From: Frankiaceae bacterium
GTDB taxonomy: Bacteria > Actinomycetota > Actinomycetes > Mycobacteriales > SCTD01
Length of the DNA stretch: 54,710 nt
Assembly (NCBI GenBank): GCA_016650445.1
Contig: JAENVS010000016.1
Span: 1-54,710 of the forward strand
Direction: 5' to 3'
Below the pieces are notes generated by a model that was not told where the DNA came from, searched no databases, and saw only the letters and a program-made list of their open reading frames with translations. How positions within the stretch are numbered: position 1 is the first letter of the stretch; each line of letters begins with the position of its first letter. This document shows, one piece after another, positions 26,037-34,532 of the stretch. Both the position numbers and the translations under genes were made by a program.

Positions 26037-27417
26037 TCACGCGGCACGGTCGGTGACCCAGCCGTGGGCGTTGAGGCGCCGGCCGTCCTTCAGGCGGATG
26101 GTCTTGTCGCCTTCGCGCAGGTCGTGGTGGGTGCACTCGCAGAACAGGACCGTGTCGTCGAGCGATGTCGTGCCGCAGATCGCGTAGGGGGTCGCGTGAT
26201 GCGGAATGAGCCGATGCCCGGTCTGGTCGCCCTTGTGGCAGCCGGCTGCTTGGCAGATGCCGCCGGTCTCGATGTCTTTGATGCGCCGCTCATGCGGCTT
26301 GATAGTTCGTGCGGTGTGGCTGGATTCGATGACCCGGTGACCGAGCGATAACACGAAGCGGGTGATGGTGCTGTTGCACAGCGTCCGACGGACCAGTCCG
26401 GCCGGCCAGATCGCGCCCGATGTGGCTCGGCCGGGGAGCGCCCCGGGCTGATCGTGCAGGGCCGGCTCGCTGATCGTGATCCCCACGTGCGGGACGTGCT
26501 TGCCGCGAGAACCGAGCGCACCGCTGTCGAGCAGCCGCCGCAGCGCGAGCTTGAGCCCGTCGTGGCGGCGCTGGCGATGGCTGCGCACTTCGACGCACCC
26601 GTCGAGGTAGGGGTCGAGCCCTTCAGCGCGAAGTCGGGCGTCAGTGGCGGTGTCGAACGAGTTGTCGGGATCGGTCTCCTTGGCTGCCGTCATCGCGGTG
26701 TGCAGCAGCTCACCGCACTCGAGGTCGAGATCGCCGTCGATCGACCAGCCGGTGCCATCGTCCTTGCGGCGCAGGTCGACGCCCCGGTTGCGATGCCCGT
26801 CGTCGGCCTTGGCCGCGAGCAGGTTGGGCAGCAGCGCGCCCGCGAGCTCTTCCAGGCAGGCTTTGAGATGGGCCGGTTCGAGGCAGCGGGCCAGGACGAG
26901 GAACGCCGCTTCCAGCCGGCGGAGCTCGGGCAGCGGCTGGCCGGCGATGTCGGTCAGCTCAGCGACCAGCCGCAGCAGGGCGGGATCGTCATCGGCCAGG
27001 CCGCCGCGGGACCGTGCGACCTGCGACCTGATTCCATCGACGATGACGGCCGGCAGCCAGCGGGTAGCGCTCAAGCCGGCGGGCGAGCGCGACGTCGGAG
27101 CGCGGCATCGACGTCTGCTGCTCAGCGACCCATGCCGCGGTCGACGGGGAGTCATCGAGCGCGTGCAACTGGCGGGTGTCGACATCAGCGACCCGCGTCA
27201 ATGCGAGCGACCGGAGCCGGTCGAGCTGCACCAGCAGCACCTGCGTCTCCAGCAGCGCCTGCGGACCCGCGATGTCAGCCGGCGACTGCGCGCTCATCGC
27301 ATCCAGGCCCGCGACGATCATCGCCAGCGCGGGCTGCAACGACGCGTCGAGCGCGGGCAGATCAGCCGCCGCATCCGGATCGCCGCACATCCGCCCACCC
27401 CTCCCTGTCGTCGTCAT
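26037..27417 (-). pseudogene. DUF222 / HNH endonuclease (13E12 repeat family), frameshifted
   Basis: Two overlapping minus-strand frames together make one DUF222-HNH protein. The N-terminal frame (from ATG 27417) covers the start of DUF222 up to ARRLERYPL. The second frame resumes with LPAVIVDGI and runs to 26037. A single-base indel near 27055-27070 therefore breaks the gene. The C-terminal HNH region survives as HH in IPHHATPY, CGTTSLDD and CTHH. 13E12-type elements are common mobile or repetitive genes of actinobacteria. If the indel is a sequencing error, the gene would encode about 455 residues. Confidence 0.8.
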
Positions 27418-27478
27418 CGAACGCGTGATCGATCTCGAATCTAGATCGGTTTTGCCGGGTGCGCGAGCCTGAAATCCC

Positions 27479-27507
27479 TTATACACAAGGGACTTTTGTT
27501 ATCCACA
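27479..27507 (+). other. Two tandem consensus DnaA boxes
   Basis: TTATACACA at 27479-27487 and TTATCCACA at 27499-27507 both fit the DnaA-box consensus TTATNCACA. They have the same orientation and are spaced exactly 20 bp apart, in a locally AT-richer stretch. No dnaA, dnaN, recF or rpmH gene is nearby and only two boxes are seen, so this is not an origin. It could be a DnaA-titration or regulatory site, or chance. Confidence 0.45.
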
Positions 27508-27553
27508 GACCTCGCCGCGGGTCCTTGACAGCCGGCCGACATGATCGGCGTGC

Positions 27554-27595
27554 GCAACCCCAGCAGGGCACGCGAGCGTGCCCTGCTGGGGTTGC
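27554..27595. terminator. Perfect 20-bp inverted repeat, probable bidirectional terminator
   Basis: Arms at 27554-27573 and 27576-27595 are perfectly complementary, separated by two bases (effective loop of four). No T-run follows on either strand. It lies between the 13E12 element and the reductase gene. A bidirectional terminator is the simplest reading; a remnant end of a mobile element is an alternative. Confidence 0.6.
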
Positions 27596-27645
27596 ACGGT
27601 GATCACCGGGGCACGGTTCAGCACCCCTCCAACTAACCTCGCGCC

Positions 27646-28359
27646 ATGACAGACGACTGGCGGTTCGACGGGCTGCGGGCGATGTTCATCAACGGCACGC
27701 TGAAGCCCTCCCCCGAGCCGAGCCACACCGACGGGCTGATCGAGGCGAGCGCCAACCTGATGCGCAAGCACGGCGTCCAGGTCGAGACAGTCAGAGCCGT
27801 CGACCACGACATCGCCACCGGTGTCTGGCCCGACATGACCGAGCACGGCGCAACGACCGACGCCTGGCCTGGCCTCTTCAGCAGAGTCATGGCCGCCGAC
27901 ATCCTCGTGCTGGCCGGCCCGATCTGGCTCGGCGACAACAGCTCGGTGACCAAGCGCGTGATCGAAAGGCTCTACGCCTGCTCGAGCCTGCTCAACGACG
28001 CCGGGCAGTACGCGTACTACGGCCGCGTCGGCGGCTGCCTCATCACCGGCAACGAGGACGGCATCAAGCACTGCGCGATGAACATCCTCTACAGCCTCCA
28101 GCACCTCGGCTACGTCATCCCGCCGCAGGCCGATGCCGGCTGGATCGGCGAGGCCGGCCCCGGCCCGAGCTACCTCGATCCAGGATCAGGCGGACCCGAG
28201 AACGACTTCACCAACCGCAACACCGCCTTCATGACCTGGAACCTCATGCACCTCGCGAAGCTGCTCAAGGCCAACAACGGCATCCCGGCGCAGGGCAACC
28301 AGCGCTCCGCCTGGGACGCCGGCGCGCGCTTCGACTACGAGAACCCCGAGTACAGGTAG
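27646..28359 (+). CDS. Flavodoxin-fold NADPH-dependent FMN reductase family protein
   Basis: A 237-residue cytoplasmic protein. The N-terminal strand and loop AMFINGTLKPSPEPSHTDGL is the FMN-phosphate-binding region. The middle segment DILVLAGPIWLGDNSSVTKRVIER is the classic flavodoxin-fold motif, and GGCLITGNEDGIKH follows as the third flavin loop. It should use reduced nicotinamide to reduce flavin or a quinone/azo/metal substrate, which cannot be specified. It starts at ATG 27646, about 50 bases after the large inverted repeat. Confidence 0.87.
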   Translation: MTDDWRFDGLRAMFINGTLKPSPEPSHTDGLIEASANLMRKHGVQVETVRAVDHDIATGVWPDMTEHGATTDAWPGLFSRVMAADILVLAGPIWLGDNSSVTKRVIERLYACSSLLNDAGQYAYYGRVGGCLITGNEDGIKHCAMNILYSLQHLGYVIPPQADAGWIGEAGPGPSYLDPGSGGPENDFTNRNTAFMTWNLMHLAKLLKANNGIPAQGNQRSAWDAGARFDYENPEYR

Positions 28360-28401
28360 CGCGTTCGACAAACAGCCGCAGCGAGGGTGAACTAGCGACT
28401 C

Positions 28402-30003
28402 GTGTCCGCCACCGTCGTCGCGTCGTCCGTCACGGTCGTGCGCGGACCGTCCCTGGTCCTCAGCGCCGTCGACCTCACCGTCGCGCCCGGCTCCCGCATC
28501 GGCGTCGTCGGCCCGAACGGCGTCGGCAAGTCCACTCTCCTGGCCACCCTCGCCGGCCACCTCACCCCCGACACCGGCAGCGTCATCAGAGCTCCACGAA
28601 GTGCCAGCGTGGGCCTGCTCCCTCAGGAGCCGGACCGCCGCCCGGGCGAGACGCTCATGCAGTTCCTGGCTCGCCGGACCGGAGTCGCCGACGCCCAGCA
28701 GCGACTCGACGCGGCGACCCACGCGTTGACCGAGGGCGACGACAACGACTACGGCGACGCTCTCGAGCACTGGCTCGCCCTCGGCGGCGCCGACCTCGAG
28801 TCGCGCGCGGAACAAACAGCCGACGACCTCGGCCTCGCCGTCGGACTGCACGCCGAGACGACGACCCTGTCCGGCGGCGAGGCAGCCCGCGCCAGCCTCG
28901 CGAGCATCCTGCTCAGCCGCTACGACGTCTTCCTGCTCGACGAACCGACCAACGACCTCGACTTCGCCGGCCTCGACCGCCTCGAGGCCTTCGTCAACAA
29001 CCTGCAGGCCGGGCTCGTCGTCGTCTCCCACGACCGCGAGTTCCTCGCGCGCACGATCACCGCCGTGCTCGACATCGACGGTCCGCTGCGAACGGCAAGC
29101 CTCTACAACGGCGGGTACGACGCCTACCTGCAGGAGCGCCAGGTCCGCAAGCTGCAGCATCGCGAGGCGTACGACGAGTTCGAGGACAAGCGGACCGCTC
29201 TGGTGCAGCAAGCCCAGCGCCAACGCGAACAGTCCGTCCGCGGGGCACTACGCGCCAAGCGCAAGAGCCCCGACAACGACCGGGCGGCGAAGGGCGCGCG
29301 CATCGAGGCCGCGACGCACGCGGCCGGCAGGGTCAAGACGATCGAGTCGCAGATCAACCGGCTCGAGCAGGTCGACGAGCCCCGCAAGGAGTGGCAGCTG
29401 CAGATGTCGATCGCGGCCGCGCCGCGGTCGGGCGACATCGTGGCAGTTCTCGACCATGCCGTCGTACGACGCGGCGACTTCGTGCTCGGACCGATCGACC
29501 TTCAGGTCGCGTACGGCCACCGAGTCGCGATCGTCGGCCCGAACGGCTCAGGCAAGACGACGCTGCTGCAGGCGCTGCTCGGCCGCATCCCGCTGGAGTC
29601 CGGTCGGCAGTCGCTCGGCAGCGGCGTACGGCTCGGAGAGGTGGACCAGGCACGGTCACACTTCCGCGGTGCCACGACGGTCGTGGAGGTCGTCGAGGAC
29701 GTCACCGCCTGGCCGGCCGCCGAGGTGCGCACGCTGCTCGCGAAGTACGGGCTGAAGGCAGACCACACGAGCCGGCCGGCCGGGTCGCTGTCGCCGGGCG
29801 AGCGGACCCGCGCATCCCTCGCACTGCTGCAGGCGGTGGGCGTCAACTGCCTCGTCCTGGACGAGCCGACCAACCACCTGGACCTGCGGGCGATCGAGCA
29901 GCTGGAGTCAGCACTCGACGACTACGCCGGCACGCTGCTGCTCGTCACGCACGACCGTCGACTCCTCGACGCCGTGCACGTGACCGAGACGGTCCAGCTC
30001 TAG
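28402..30003 (+). CDS. ABC-F family ATPase (ribosome-associated type)
   Basis: A 533-residue protein with two ABC domains and no membrane segment, as in the ABC-F family of translation factors and ribosome-protection proteins. Walker A motifs are GPNGVGKST (about residue 38) and GPNGSGKTT (about 380). Signature and Walker B regions are LSGGEAAR/LLDEPTNDLD and LSPGERTR/LDEPTNHLD. A charged helical linker with QRQREQSVRGALRAKRK lies between the domains. The start is GTG 28402. Its TAG stop overlaps the stop codon of the convergent gene at 30000. Resistance or housekeeping role cannot be decided. Confidence 0.93.
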   Translation: MSATVVASSVTVVRGPSLVLSAVDLTVAPGSRIGVVGPNGVGKSTLLATLAGHLTPDTGSVIRAPRSASVGLLPQEPDRRPGETLMQFLARRTGVADAQQRLDAATHALTEGDDNDYGDALEHWLALGGADLESRAEQTADDLGLAVGLHAETTTLSGGEAARASLASILLSRYDVFLLDEPTNDLDFAGLDRLEAFVNNLQAGLVVVSHDREFLARTITAVLDIDGPLRTASLYNGGYDAYLQERQVRKLQHREAYDEFEDKRTALVQQAQRQREQSVRGALRAKRKSPDNDRAAKGARIEAATHAAGRVKTIESQINRLEQVDEPRKEWQLQMSIAAAPRSGDIVAVLDHAVVRRGDFVLGPIDLQVAYGHRVAIVGPNGSGKTTLLQALLGRIPLESGRQSLGSGVRLGEVDQARSHFRGATTVVEVVEDVTAWPAAEVRTLLAKYGLKADHTSRPAGSLSPGERTRASLALLQAVGVNCLVLDEPTNHLDLRAIEQLESALDDYAGTLLLVTHDRRLLDAVHVTETVQL

Positions 30004-30428
30004 ACGCACTTGCCCTGCGGCGCCGGCCAGCTGCGCGACACCGCGGCGGATGGCGATGTGCTCCAGCTCTGTACGACGGCGGCGATCGTGTAGGAGTACG
30101 TGTCGCCCTTCGCGGCGGTCTGGGCCGTGGCGTCGTTGTAGGTGAGCGCGCTGACGGTCGCCAGGACAACCGGTGTAGCTCCGTTGATGCTCCGGCGTAC
30201 GACGTAGCCCGTGACGAAAGCATCAGGCGATGCCGTCCAGGTCAGGACGATGCCTTTCACCGCGCCCTGTGCGCAGGCGGCGGCGAGGCCGGTCCCGTTG
30301 CGCAGCGTCGTGCTCGCGATCGCGGCGGTGCCGGCCGCGGTCGCGCTGAAGCTCGCCTGGGCGACCCCTGGCATGGCCAGCGAGACGGCAGCGAGCGCCG
30401 CCGCCGTACCCAGCTTGGCGGGAGACAT
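30000..30428 (-). CDS. Exported single fibronectin-III-like domain protein (cluster A, third gene)
   Basis: A 142-residue protein with a signal peptide (AVSLAMPGVAQA) followed by SFSATAAGTAAIAS, which looks like a degenerate SipW-type processing region. The rest is one FN3-like domain (WTASPDAFVTGYVVRRS then YTIAAVVQSW), with an early Cys and a penultimate-region Cys that may form a disulfide. It starts two bases after the preceding cluster gene ends and its stop overlaps that of the ABC-F gene. A minor component or adaptor of a surface structure is a reasonable inference. Confidence 0.72.
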   Translation of the reverse strand: MSPAKLGTAAALAAVSLAMPGVAQASFSATAAGTAAIASTTLRNGTGLAAACAQGAVKGIVLTWTASPDAFVTGYVVRRSINGATPVVLATVSALTYNDATAQTAAKGDTYSYTIAAVVQSWSTSPSAAVSRSWPAPQGKCV

Positions 30429-30430
30429 CG

Positions 30431-30940
30431 CTACTGCTGCGTCCCGGAGAAGGTCAGGGTGAAGGTGAACGTCTTGCCCTGGCAGCCGTCGCCGGCGGTC
30501 GTGTTCATCTGCACGAGGCCGGGCAGCGTGCCCGTCGCCGTGCCGCCGCCACCGGCGACCGTGACCACCGGGGTCAGCTGGTAGCCCCCGACCGGGATCG
30601 GGGAGATGGCGCTCGACAGCGTGAGGTTGCTGACCGGGCAGGCCGCGCTGTCGCTCGACGCGACGCTCACGCCGGTCAGGGCCGTGACCCGGACCGGATA
30701 GGCATTGTCGTTCTTGACAGTGAAGCCGAGGTCGTCGGTCTTGCCGGGGTAGAGGTCCGCAAGCGGCGTGGCGATCGACGAGACCACCAGCGGCTGAGCC
30801 GTGGTGGAGCCGATCGTCGCCGTACCGCTGGCCGTGGACGACCAGTAGGCGTAGGAGACCCCGCTGACGAGAATCGCCGCGACGACGCTGGCTGCGGCGA
30901 CCGTCCACGCACGGCGGTGGGTCGATGACTGAAGTCCCAT
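30431..30940 (-). CDS. SipW-cognate exported beta protein (cluster A, second gene)
   Basis: A 169-residue protein. The basic N-terminus and a hydrophobic stretch end in SYAYWSSTASGTATIGS, the Ala-aromatic-Trp pattern typical of SipW-dependent signal peptides. The mature part has alternating beta strands, including LYPGKTDDLGFTVKNDNAYPVRV, which is shared with the 208-residue protein at 37703-38329, and two Cys near the middle and end. It is likely exported and cleaved by the SipW-type peptidase at 23 kb. It lies 57 bases after the first cluster gene, with a strong hairpin in between. Confidence 0.8.
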   Translation of the reverse strand: MGLQSSTHRRAWTVAAASVVAAILVSGVSYAYWSSTASGTATIGSTTAQPLVVSSIATPLADLYPGKTDDLGFTVKNDNAYPVRVTALTGVSVASSDSAACPVSNLTLSSAISPIPVGGYQLTPVVTVAGGGGTATGTLPGLVQMNTTAGDGCQGKTFTFTLTFSGTQQ

Positions 30941-30959
30941 GACGTGTCCTTGTGGTCAA

Positions 30960-30992
30960 GGTGGGGGCGACCCTTTCCGGGCCGCCCCCACC
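30960..30992 (-). terminator. Strong hairpin between first and second genes of cluster A
   Basis: Perfect 10-bp arms at 30960-30969 and 30983-30992 (GGTGGGGGCG / CGCCCCCACC) with a 13-base loop. It is in the gap after the stop of the first cluster gene and before the start of the second. No clear T-run follows, so it may stop only part of the transcripts or protect the first message. This matches the position of hairpins in the other two SipW-related loci. Confidence 0.55.
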
Positions 30993-30996
30993 GACG

Positions 30997-31488
30997 TCAG
31001 CTGGCGCTCAGCGCCACGGTGAAGACAGCGTTCTTGCAGGCGTCCTGGTTGGTGCTCGGGGAATTGGCCATCGACACCGAAAGGGTGCCGAATGCGGCGC
31101 TTCCGGACGGCGCAACGACGACGGGCACCGTCGCCGGAGCCGTCCAGCTCGCGGCCGCGCCGGACAGCGCGCTGGTGCAACCGGACAGGCTGCTCGTGAT
31201 CACGCCAGGCGTGACGCTCGTGAGCGAGATGCTCGTCGTGGCGTTGGGGTTGGACACCGTGACCGGGACGGTGACCGTGCCGCCAGGCACGAGGCCCGAC
31301 ACGGCGGCCGACAAGCCGGCATCGGTGATGCTCCCTGCGGCGGTCGCGGTTCCCGATCCCGCACCGGCACCGGTCCAGTAGGCGTAACCGACTCCCGTGC
31401 CGACCAGCAGCACCACGGGAAGGCCGATGGCAAGGATGCGCTTGGCCGTCCGCTTGTTGCGGGACGCCTCGTCTTGGGGCACTGACAT
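30997..31488 (-). CDS. SipW-cognate exported beta protein (cluster A, first gene)
   Basis: A 163-residue protein starting at ATG 31488 with GAGGAG about eight bases upstream. A charged N-terminus (with NKRTAKR) and a hydrophobic core end in GYAYWTGAGAGSGTATAAG, a SipW-type processing region. The mature part is Ser/Thr/Val-rich beta structure with a late NQDACKNAVF motif that also appears as NQDNCKGATY and NQDACKGQIV in cluster B proteins, so these are one family. As the promoter-proximal gene followed by a hairpin it is probably the most abundant product of the cluster. Confidence 0.82.
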   Translation of the reverse strand: MSVPQDEASRNKRTAKRILAIGLPVVLLVGTGVGYAYWTGAGAGSGTATAAGSITDAGLSAAVSGLVPGGTVTVPVTVSNPNATTSISLTSVTPGVITSSLSGCTSALSGAAASWTAPATVPVVVAPSGSAAFGTLSVSMANSPSTNQDACKNAVFTVALSAS

Positions 31489-31722
31489 GCCGGGCTCCTC
31501 AATCGGTCGCTGCTGGCGTGGCGGGCACGCCGCGGGTCCCCTGGGTGGGACCGCGATCATGAAGTCGGCATAGTGCGATCGGCAGTGCACTCGTAGTTAG
31601 GACTATTTCTGCAACGCCAGGTTGACTACGTGCTAATAGTCACTTGTGACTAGATTGGCCTCGGCCATAGTCGCTCTGCCCGCACTGGCGCATGCTGATC
31701 ATGGACAGATAGGCGGTGGGCA
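31489..31722. promoter_or_regulatory. Divergent control region with palindrome at 31637-31652
   Basis: This region separates export cluster A (minus) from the hybrid kinase gene (plus). It is AT-richer than its surroundings between 31590 and 31680. A perfect inverted repeat TAGTCAC-TT-GTGACTA lies at 31637-31652. A GGACTAT element at about 31607-31613 resembles the ACTAGTCC-type motif found near the kinase repeats. Shared regulation of the two divergent units is plausible. No riboswitch core was found here. Confidence 0.45.
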
Positions 31723-34218
31723 TTGGTCGAGACCACGGGCGCGCTCGTCGACGGCCTTGTGGCGCTCGCGACCAGCCATGACGCGGCTGCCGATGTGTCG
31801 GCGGATGCCGCCCGGCTGTGCGTCGACGTCGGTGCGGCACGTGGCGCCGCGGTCTACGAGCCCGCCGGCGACAGCCTGGTCCGCGCCGCCCTCCATGGCG
31901 ACGACACCGACCTGCCCGAGACCATGCCGCTGCCCGAAAGCGGGCCGGTCGTCGGTGGCTGGAGCCGGACCGATGGTGATCGGTACGACGTCGCGTTCGC
32001 GACAGGCGAAGACACCGTTGCCGTGCTGGCCACGTCCGGAGCTGCGCACGATGTCGTGGACCTCATCGCGGGGGTCGCCGGCAAGGCAACAGCGCGTACG
32101 GCGCGGCTGGAGTCCTTGACCCGCACGGTCCGGCACTTCTCGACGGCGCAGCGCATCTCGCACGTCGGCAGCTACGACTTCGAGATCGCGACGAACACCA
32201 ACTCGTGGAGCGACCAGCTCTTCCGCATCTACGGTCGCGAGCCGCAGTCGTTCAACGCGTCGTACGAGAAGTTCCTGGAGATGGTGCACCCGGACGACCG
32301 CGAGACGATCATCGGCGTACACCAGCATGCACTCCAGACGCTGTCGCCGTACGAGATGGAAGAGCGGATCGTCTGGCCCAACGGTGAGGTGCGCACCCTC
32401 GCCAGCTGGGGTGAGGTCGTCGCCGGCCCGGACGGTACGCCGGCACGGATGGTCGGCATCTGCTGGGACATCACCGAGCAGCAGCACACCGCGTCTGCGC
32501 TGGCACGCAGCGGCGAGCGGTTCGAGCGGCTGATCCAGGCGGCGCCTGATGTCGTGCTCGTCGTCGCCTCGGACGGGACGATCCTGCAGGCCAACGACCG
32601 GGTCCGGACCATGCTCGGCTATGACCCCGTCGACGTCGTCGGACGCCCGGTGACGGAGCTCCTTCCCGCCGGCCTCGGACCTGGCGGGCCGCCGTTGGAG
32701 CTCGTCGCCTGCGACCGCACGGGAAAAGAGATCCCTGCGGAGGTCAGTGCCAACCACATCGAGACCGACGAGGGCGCGGTGATCGCGGCGTTCGTGCGCG
32801 ACCTGCGCGACCGCAAGCGCTCGGAGGAGCTCGGGCTCCGGCTGCACGACGCGGATGTACGGCGCAGGCACGCGCTCGAGATCAACGACAACGTGGTGCA
32901 GGGCTTGGCATCGGTCCTCTACCTGCTCGACCTCGAGCGGCACGCATCGGCGCACAACGCAGCGCGCGGCACGATGGCGGCGGCCCGGGCGATGATGAAC
33001 GACCTGCTCGCAGACACCGGTCCGGGGGCGCTCTCCCCCGGCGAGCTCGTGCGCGAGCGAGGCCATGTCGGGACCCTCGACGACATCCTGACCCCGCAGG
33101 CACCTCCGCCGGTCGGCGCCCTGCGGGTCGTCCTCGCCGACGACGCGGAGGACATCCGACTCCTGCTGCGGCTGAGCCTCTCAACCGCGCAGGGCTTCGA
33201 CGTCGTCGCCGAAGCGGGCGACGGCGAGACCGCCGTCGACCTCGTGCAGGTGCACCAGCCCGACGTCATCCTGCTCGACCTGTCGATGCCGGTGATGGAT
33301 GGGCTGCAGGCGATCCCCGAGATCCAGCGGCTCAGCCCCCGCACGAAGATCGTGATCCTCTCCGGCTTCGACGAGACCCGCATGCGCCCCGTCGCGATGG
33401 AGCTCGGCGCGACGGCCTATCTCGAGAAGGGCGAGGCGATGAACGAGATCGTCCAGACCCTCGTCGAGATGTTCCCGGACCACCCGCTCTCGACCACGCC
33501 GACCGACTCCGAGCTCGAGGACAGCGACGGCGGGCTCGCGTTCGACGGCGACATGGTGGTGCACGAGCTGCGTACGCCGCTGACCGTCATCACCGGCATG
33601 CTCTCCACTCTGCGCGACCGGATGGACGTCCTGCCGTCCGCTACGACGCATGAGCTGCTCCAAGCCGCGACCCGCAACGCCAGGCAGATGGCGGAGCTGC
33701 TCGATGCGGTCAGCGACGCGCGCCGGGCCGAGCACGGTCTCCTGCCGGTGCATCCGGAGCCCACTGACCTCGGGACGCTGGTACGTGACGCGGTCGCGGA
33801 TCTCTGCGCCGGGCACAACTGGCTGCCACCGACCGTGACGGTCACCGGTGACGTGATGGCCGACGCGGACCCGATGCGGGTCCGTCAGGTGCTCACGAAC
33901 CTGCTGTCGAACGCGTACAAGTTCTCACCAGCCGGTACGCCGGTGACGGTCACAGTGCACGGTGCGAACGGGACGGCCGAGATCACCGTGCACGACGAGG
34001 GGCCGGGCATCCCGCCCGACCGCCGGCACGAGCTGTTCAGCAAGTTCGGCCGGCTCGGGCAGACCGGGCACGGGATGGGGCTGGGGCTCTACATCTCCCG
34101 CGAGATCGCCCGCTCCCACGGCGGCGAGCTCGAGCTCCGCGACGGTCCGGGGGCAACGTTCGCCCTGACCCTGCCGCGAGCTGCGGCACGCGACCGCGTG
34201 GAGCCCAACGGGCACTGA
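31723..34218 (+). CDS. Hybrid sensor: PAS-PAS-REC-HisKA-HATPase histidine kinase
   Basis: An 831-residue soluble signalling protein with a TTG start (GGTGGG at 31711-31716 as ribosome binding site). An N-terminal GAF-like region (about 1-125) is followed by two PAS domains (about 140-255 and 265-380). A helix with RHALEINDNVVQGL (His383) comes next, resembling a dimerisation segment of another kinase class. The receiver domain has its phospho-acceptor at Asp519 (VILLDLSMP). A HisKA domain with His614 (MVVHELRTPLT) and a HATPase_c domain (NLLSNAYKFSP, DEGPGIPP, GMGLGLYISR) end the protein. An internal receiver before the kinase core is an unusual order. The last 225 residues are duplicated twice downstream. 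Confidence 0.88.
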   Translation: MVETTGALVDGLVALATSHDAAADVSADAARLCVDVGAARGAAVYEPAGDSLVRAALHGDDTDLPETMPLPESGPVVGGWSRTDGDRYDVAFATGEDTVAVLATSGAAHDVVDLIAGVAGKATARTARLESLTRTVRHFSTAQRISHVGSYDFEIATNTNSWSDQLFRIYGREPQSFNASYEKFLEMVHPDDRETIIGVHQHALQTLSPYEMEERIVWPNGEVRTLASWGEVVAGPDGTPARMVGICWDITEQQHTASALARSGERFERLIQAAPDVVLVVASDGTILQANDRVRTMLGYDPVDVVGRPVTELLPAGLGPGGPPLELVACDRTGKEIPAEVSANHIETDEGAVIAAFVRDLRDRKRSEELGLRLHDADVRRRHALEINDNVVQGLASVLYLLDLERHASAHNAARGTMAAARAMMNDLLADTGPGALSPGELVRERGHVGTLDDILTPQAPPPVGALRVVLADDAEDIRLLLRLSLSTAQGFDVVAEAGDGETAVDLVQVHQPDVILLDLSMPVMDGLQAIPEIQRLSPRTKIVILSGFDETRMRPVAMELGATAYLEKGEAMNEIVQTLVEMFPDHPLSTTPTDSELEDSDGGLAFDGDMVVHELRTPLTVITGMLSTLRDRMDVLPSATTHELLQAATRNARQMAELLDAVSDARRAEHGLLPVHPEPTDLGTLVRDAVADLCAGHNWLPPTVTVTGDVMADADPMRVRQVLTNLLSNAYKFSPAGTPVTVTVHGANGTAEITVHDEGPGIPPDRRHELFSKFGRLGQTGHGMGLGLYISREIARSHGGELELRDGPGATFALTLPRAAARDRVEPNGH

Positions 34219-34221
34219 GTC

Positions 34222-34428
34222 CTACTGAGCGGCGCTCCGCAGGTCAGGAAAGCACAGTGACGCAGCGTTGGACAGGTCGATCGCGGTGCGGCAGTGCGGG
34301 TGTTCGGCGAAGAACTCGGCGACCTGGCCACGCACGTTGTCCGCGCTGTGATCCTGGAAGGTCAGGTGCTCGGCGCAGTCGCGGCACTCGACGACGACCA
34401 GGAGCTCGTCGGCCGCTGCGTCAGACAC
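34222..34428 (-). CDS. Small CxxC protein (mini-gene, copy 1, intact)
   Basis: A 68-residue protein. I choose GTG 34428 because GAAGGG before it and the start codon are conserved in all three copies, while the upstream frame diverges. It has one CxxC pair (ECRDCAEHLTF) and two more Cys, and a C-terminal segment AIDLSNAAS. A metal- or redox-sensing ribbon is possible, although a single CxxC is a half site. The gene is convergent with the hybrid kinase (3-base gap) and divergent from kinase copy 2. Co-duplication with the kinase core suggests a functional link. Confidence 0.65.
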   Translation of the reverse strand: MSDAAADELLVVVECRDCAEHLTFQDHSADNVRGQVAEFFAEHPHCRTAIDLSNAASLCFPDLRSAAQ

Positions 34429-34518
34429 CGTGGAGCCCTTCGTTTGTCGATGGTCCCCATCGTCCCGTTGATCCGGCCGTGACGGCATCGTCCGAGTAGC
34501 CAACGAGATGCACCCGCC

Positions 34519-34530
34519 AGTACTAGTCCT
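34519..34530. promoter_or_regulatory. Near-palindromic ACTAGT-centred motif
   Basis: AGTACTAGTCCT at 34519-34530, with a second copy GGTACTAGTCCT at 35545-35556. The motif is a 12-bp near-palindrome around ACTAGT. It lies in the divergent gap between a CxxC mini-gene and the next kinase fragment in modules 1 and 2, and is degraded at the equivalent place in module 3 (about 36479-36490). A binding site for a response regulator or other dimeric regulator is likely, unassigned. Confidence 0.45.
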
Positions 34531-34532
34531 CA

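Noticed and set aside
27420..27520. Chromosome origin suggested by DnaA boxes
   Set aside because: Only two boxes are present and none of the usual neighbours (dnaA, dnaN, rpmH, recF) occur. The ParA-like gene is 22 kb away and has no ParB.
31489..31722. Second c-di-GMP riboswitch upstream of cluster A
   Set aside because: Neither strand contains the GACGCAAAGCC or GGTTACCG blocks needed for a GEMM-I aptamer.
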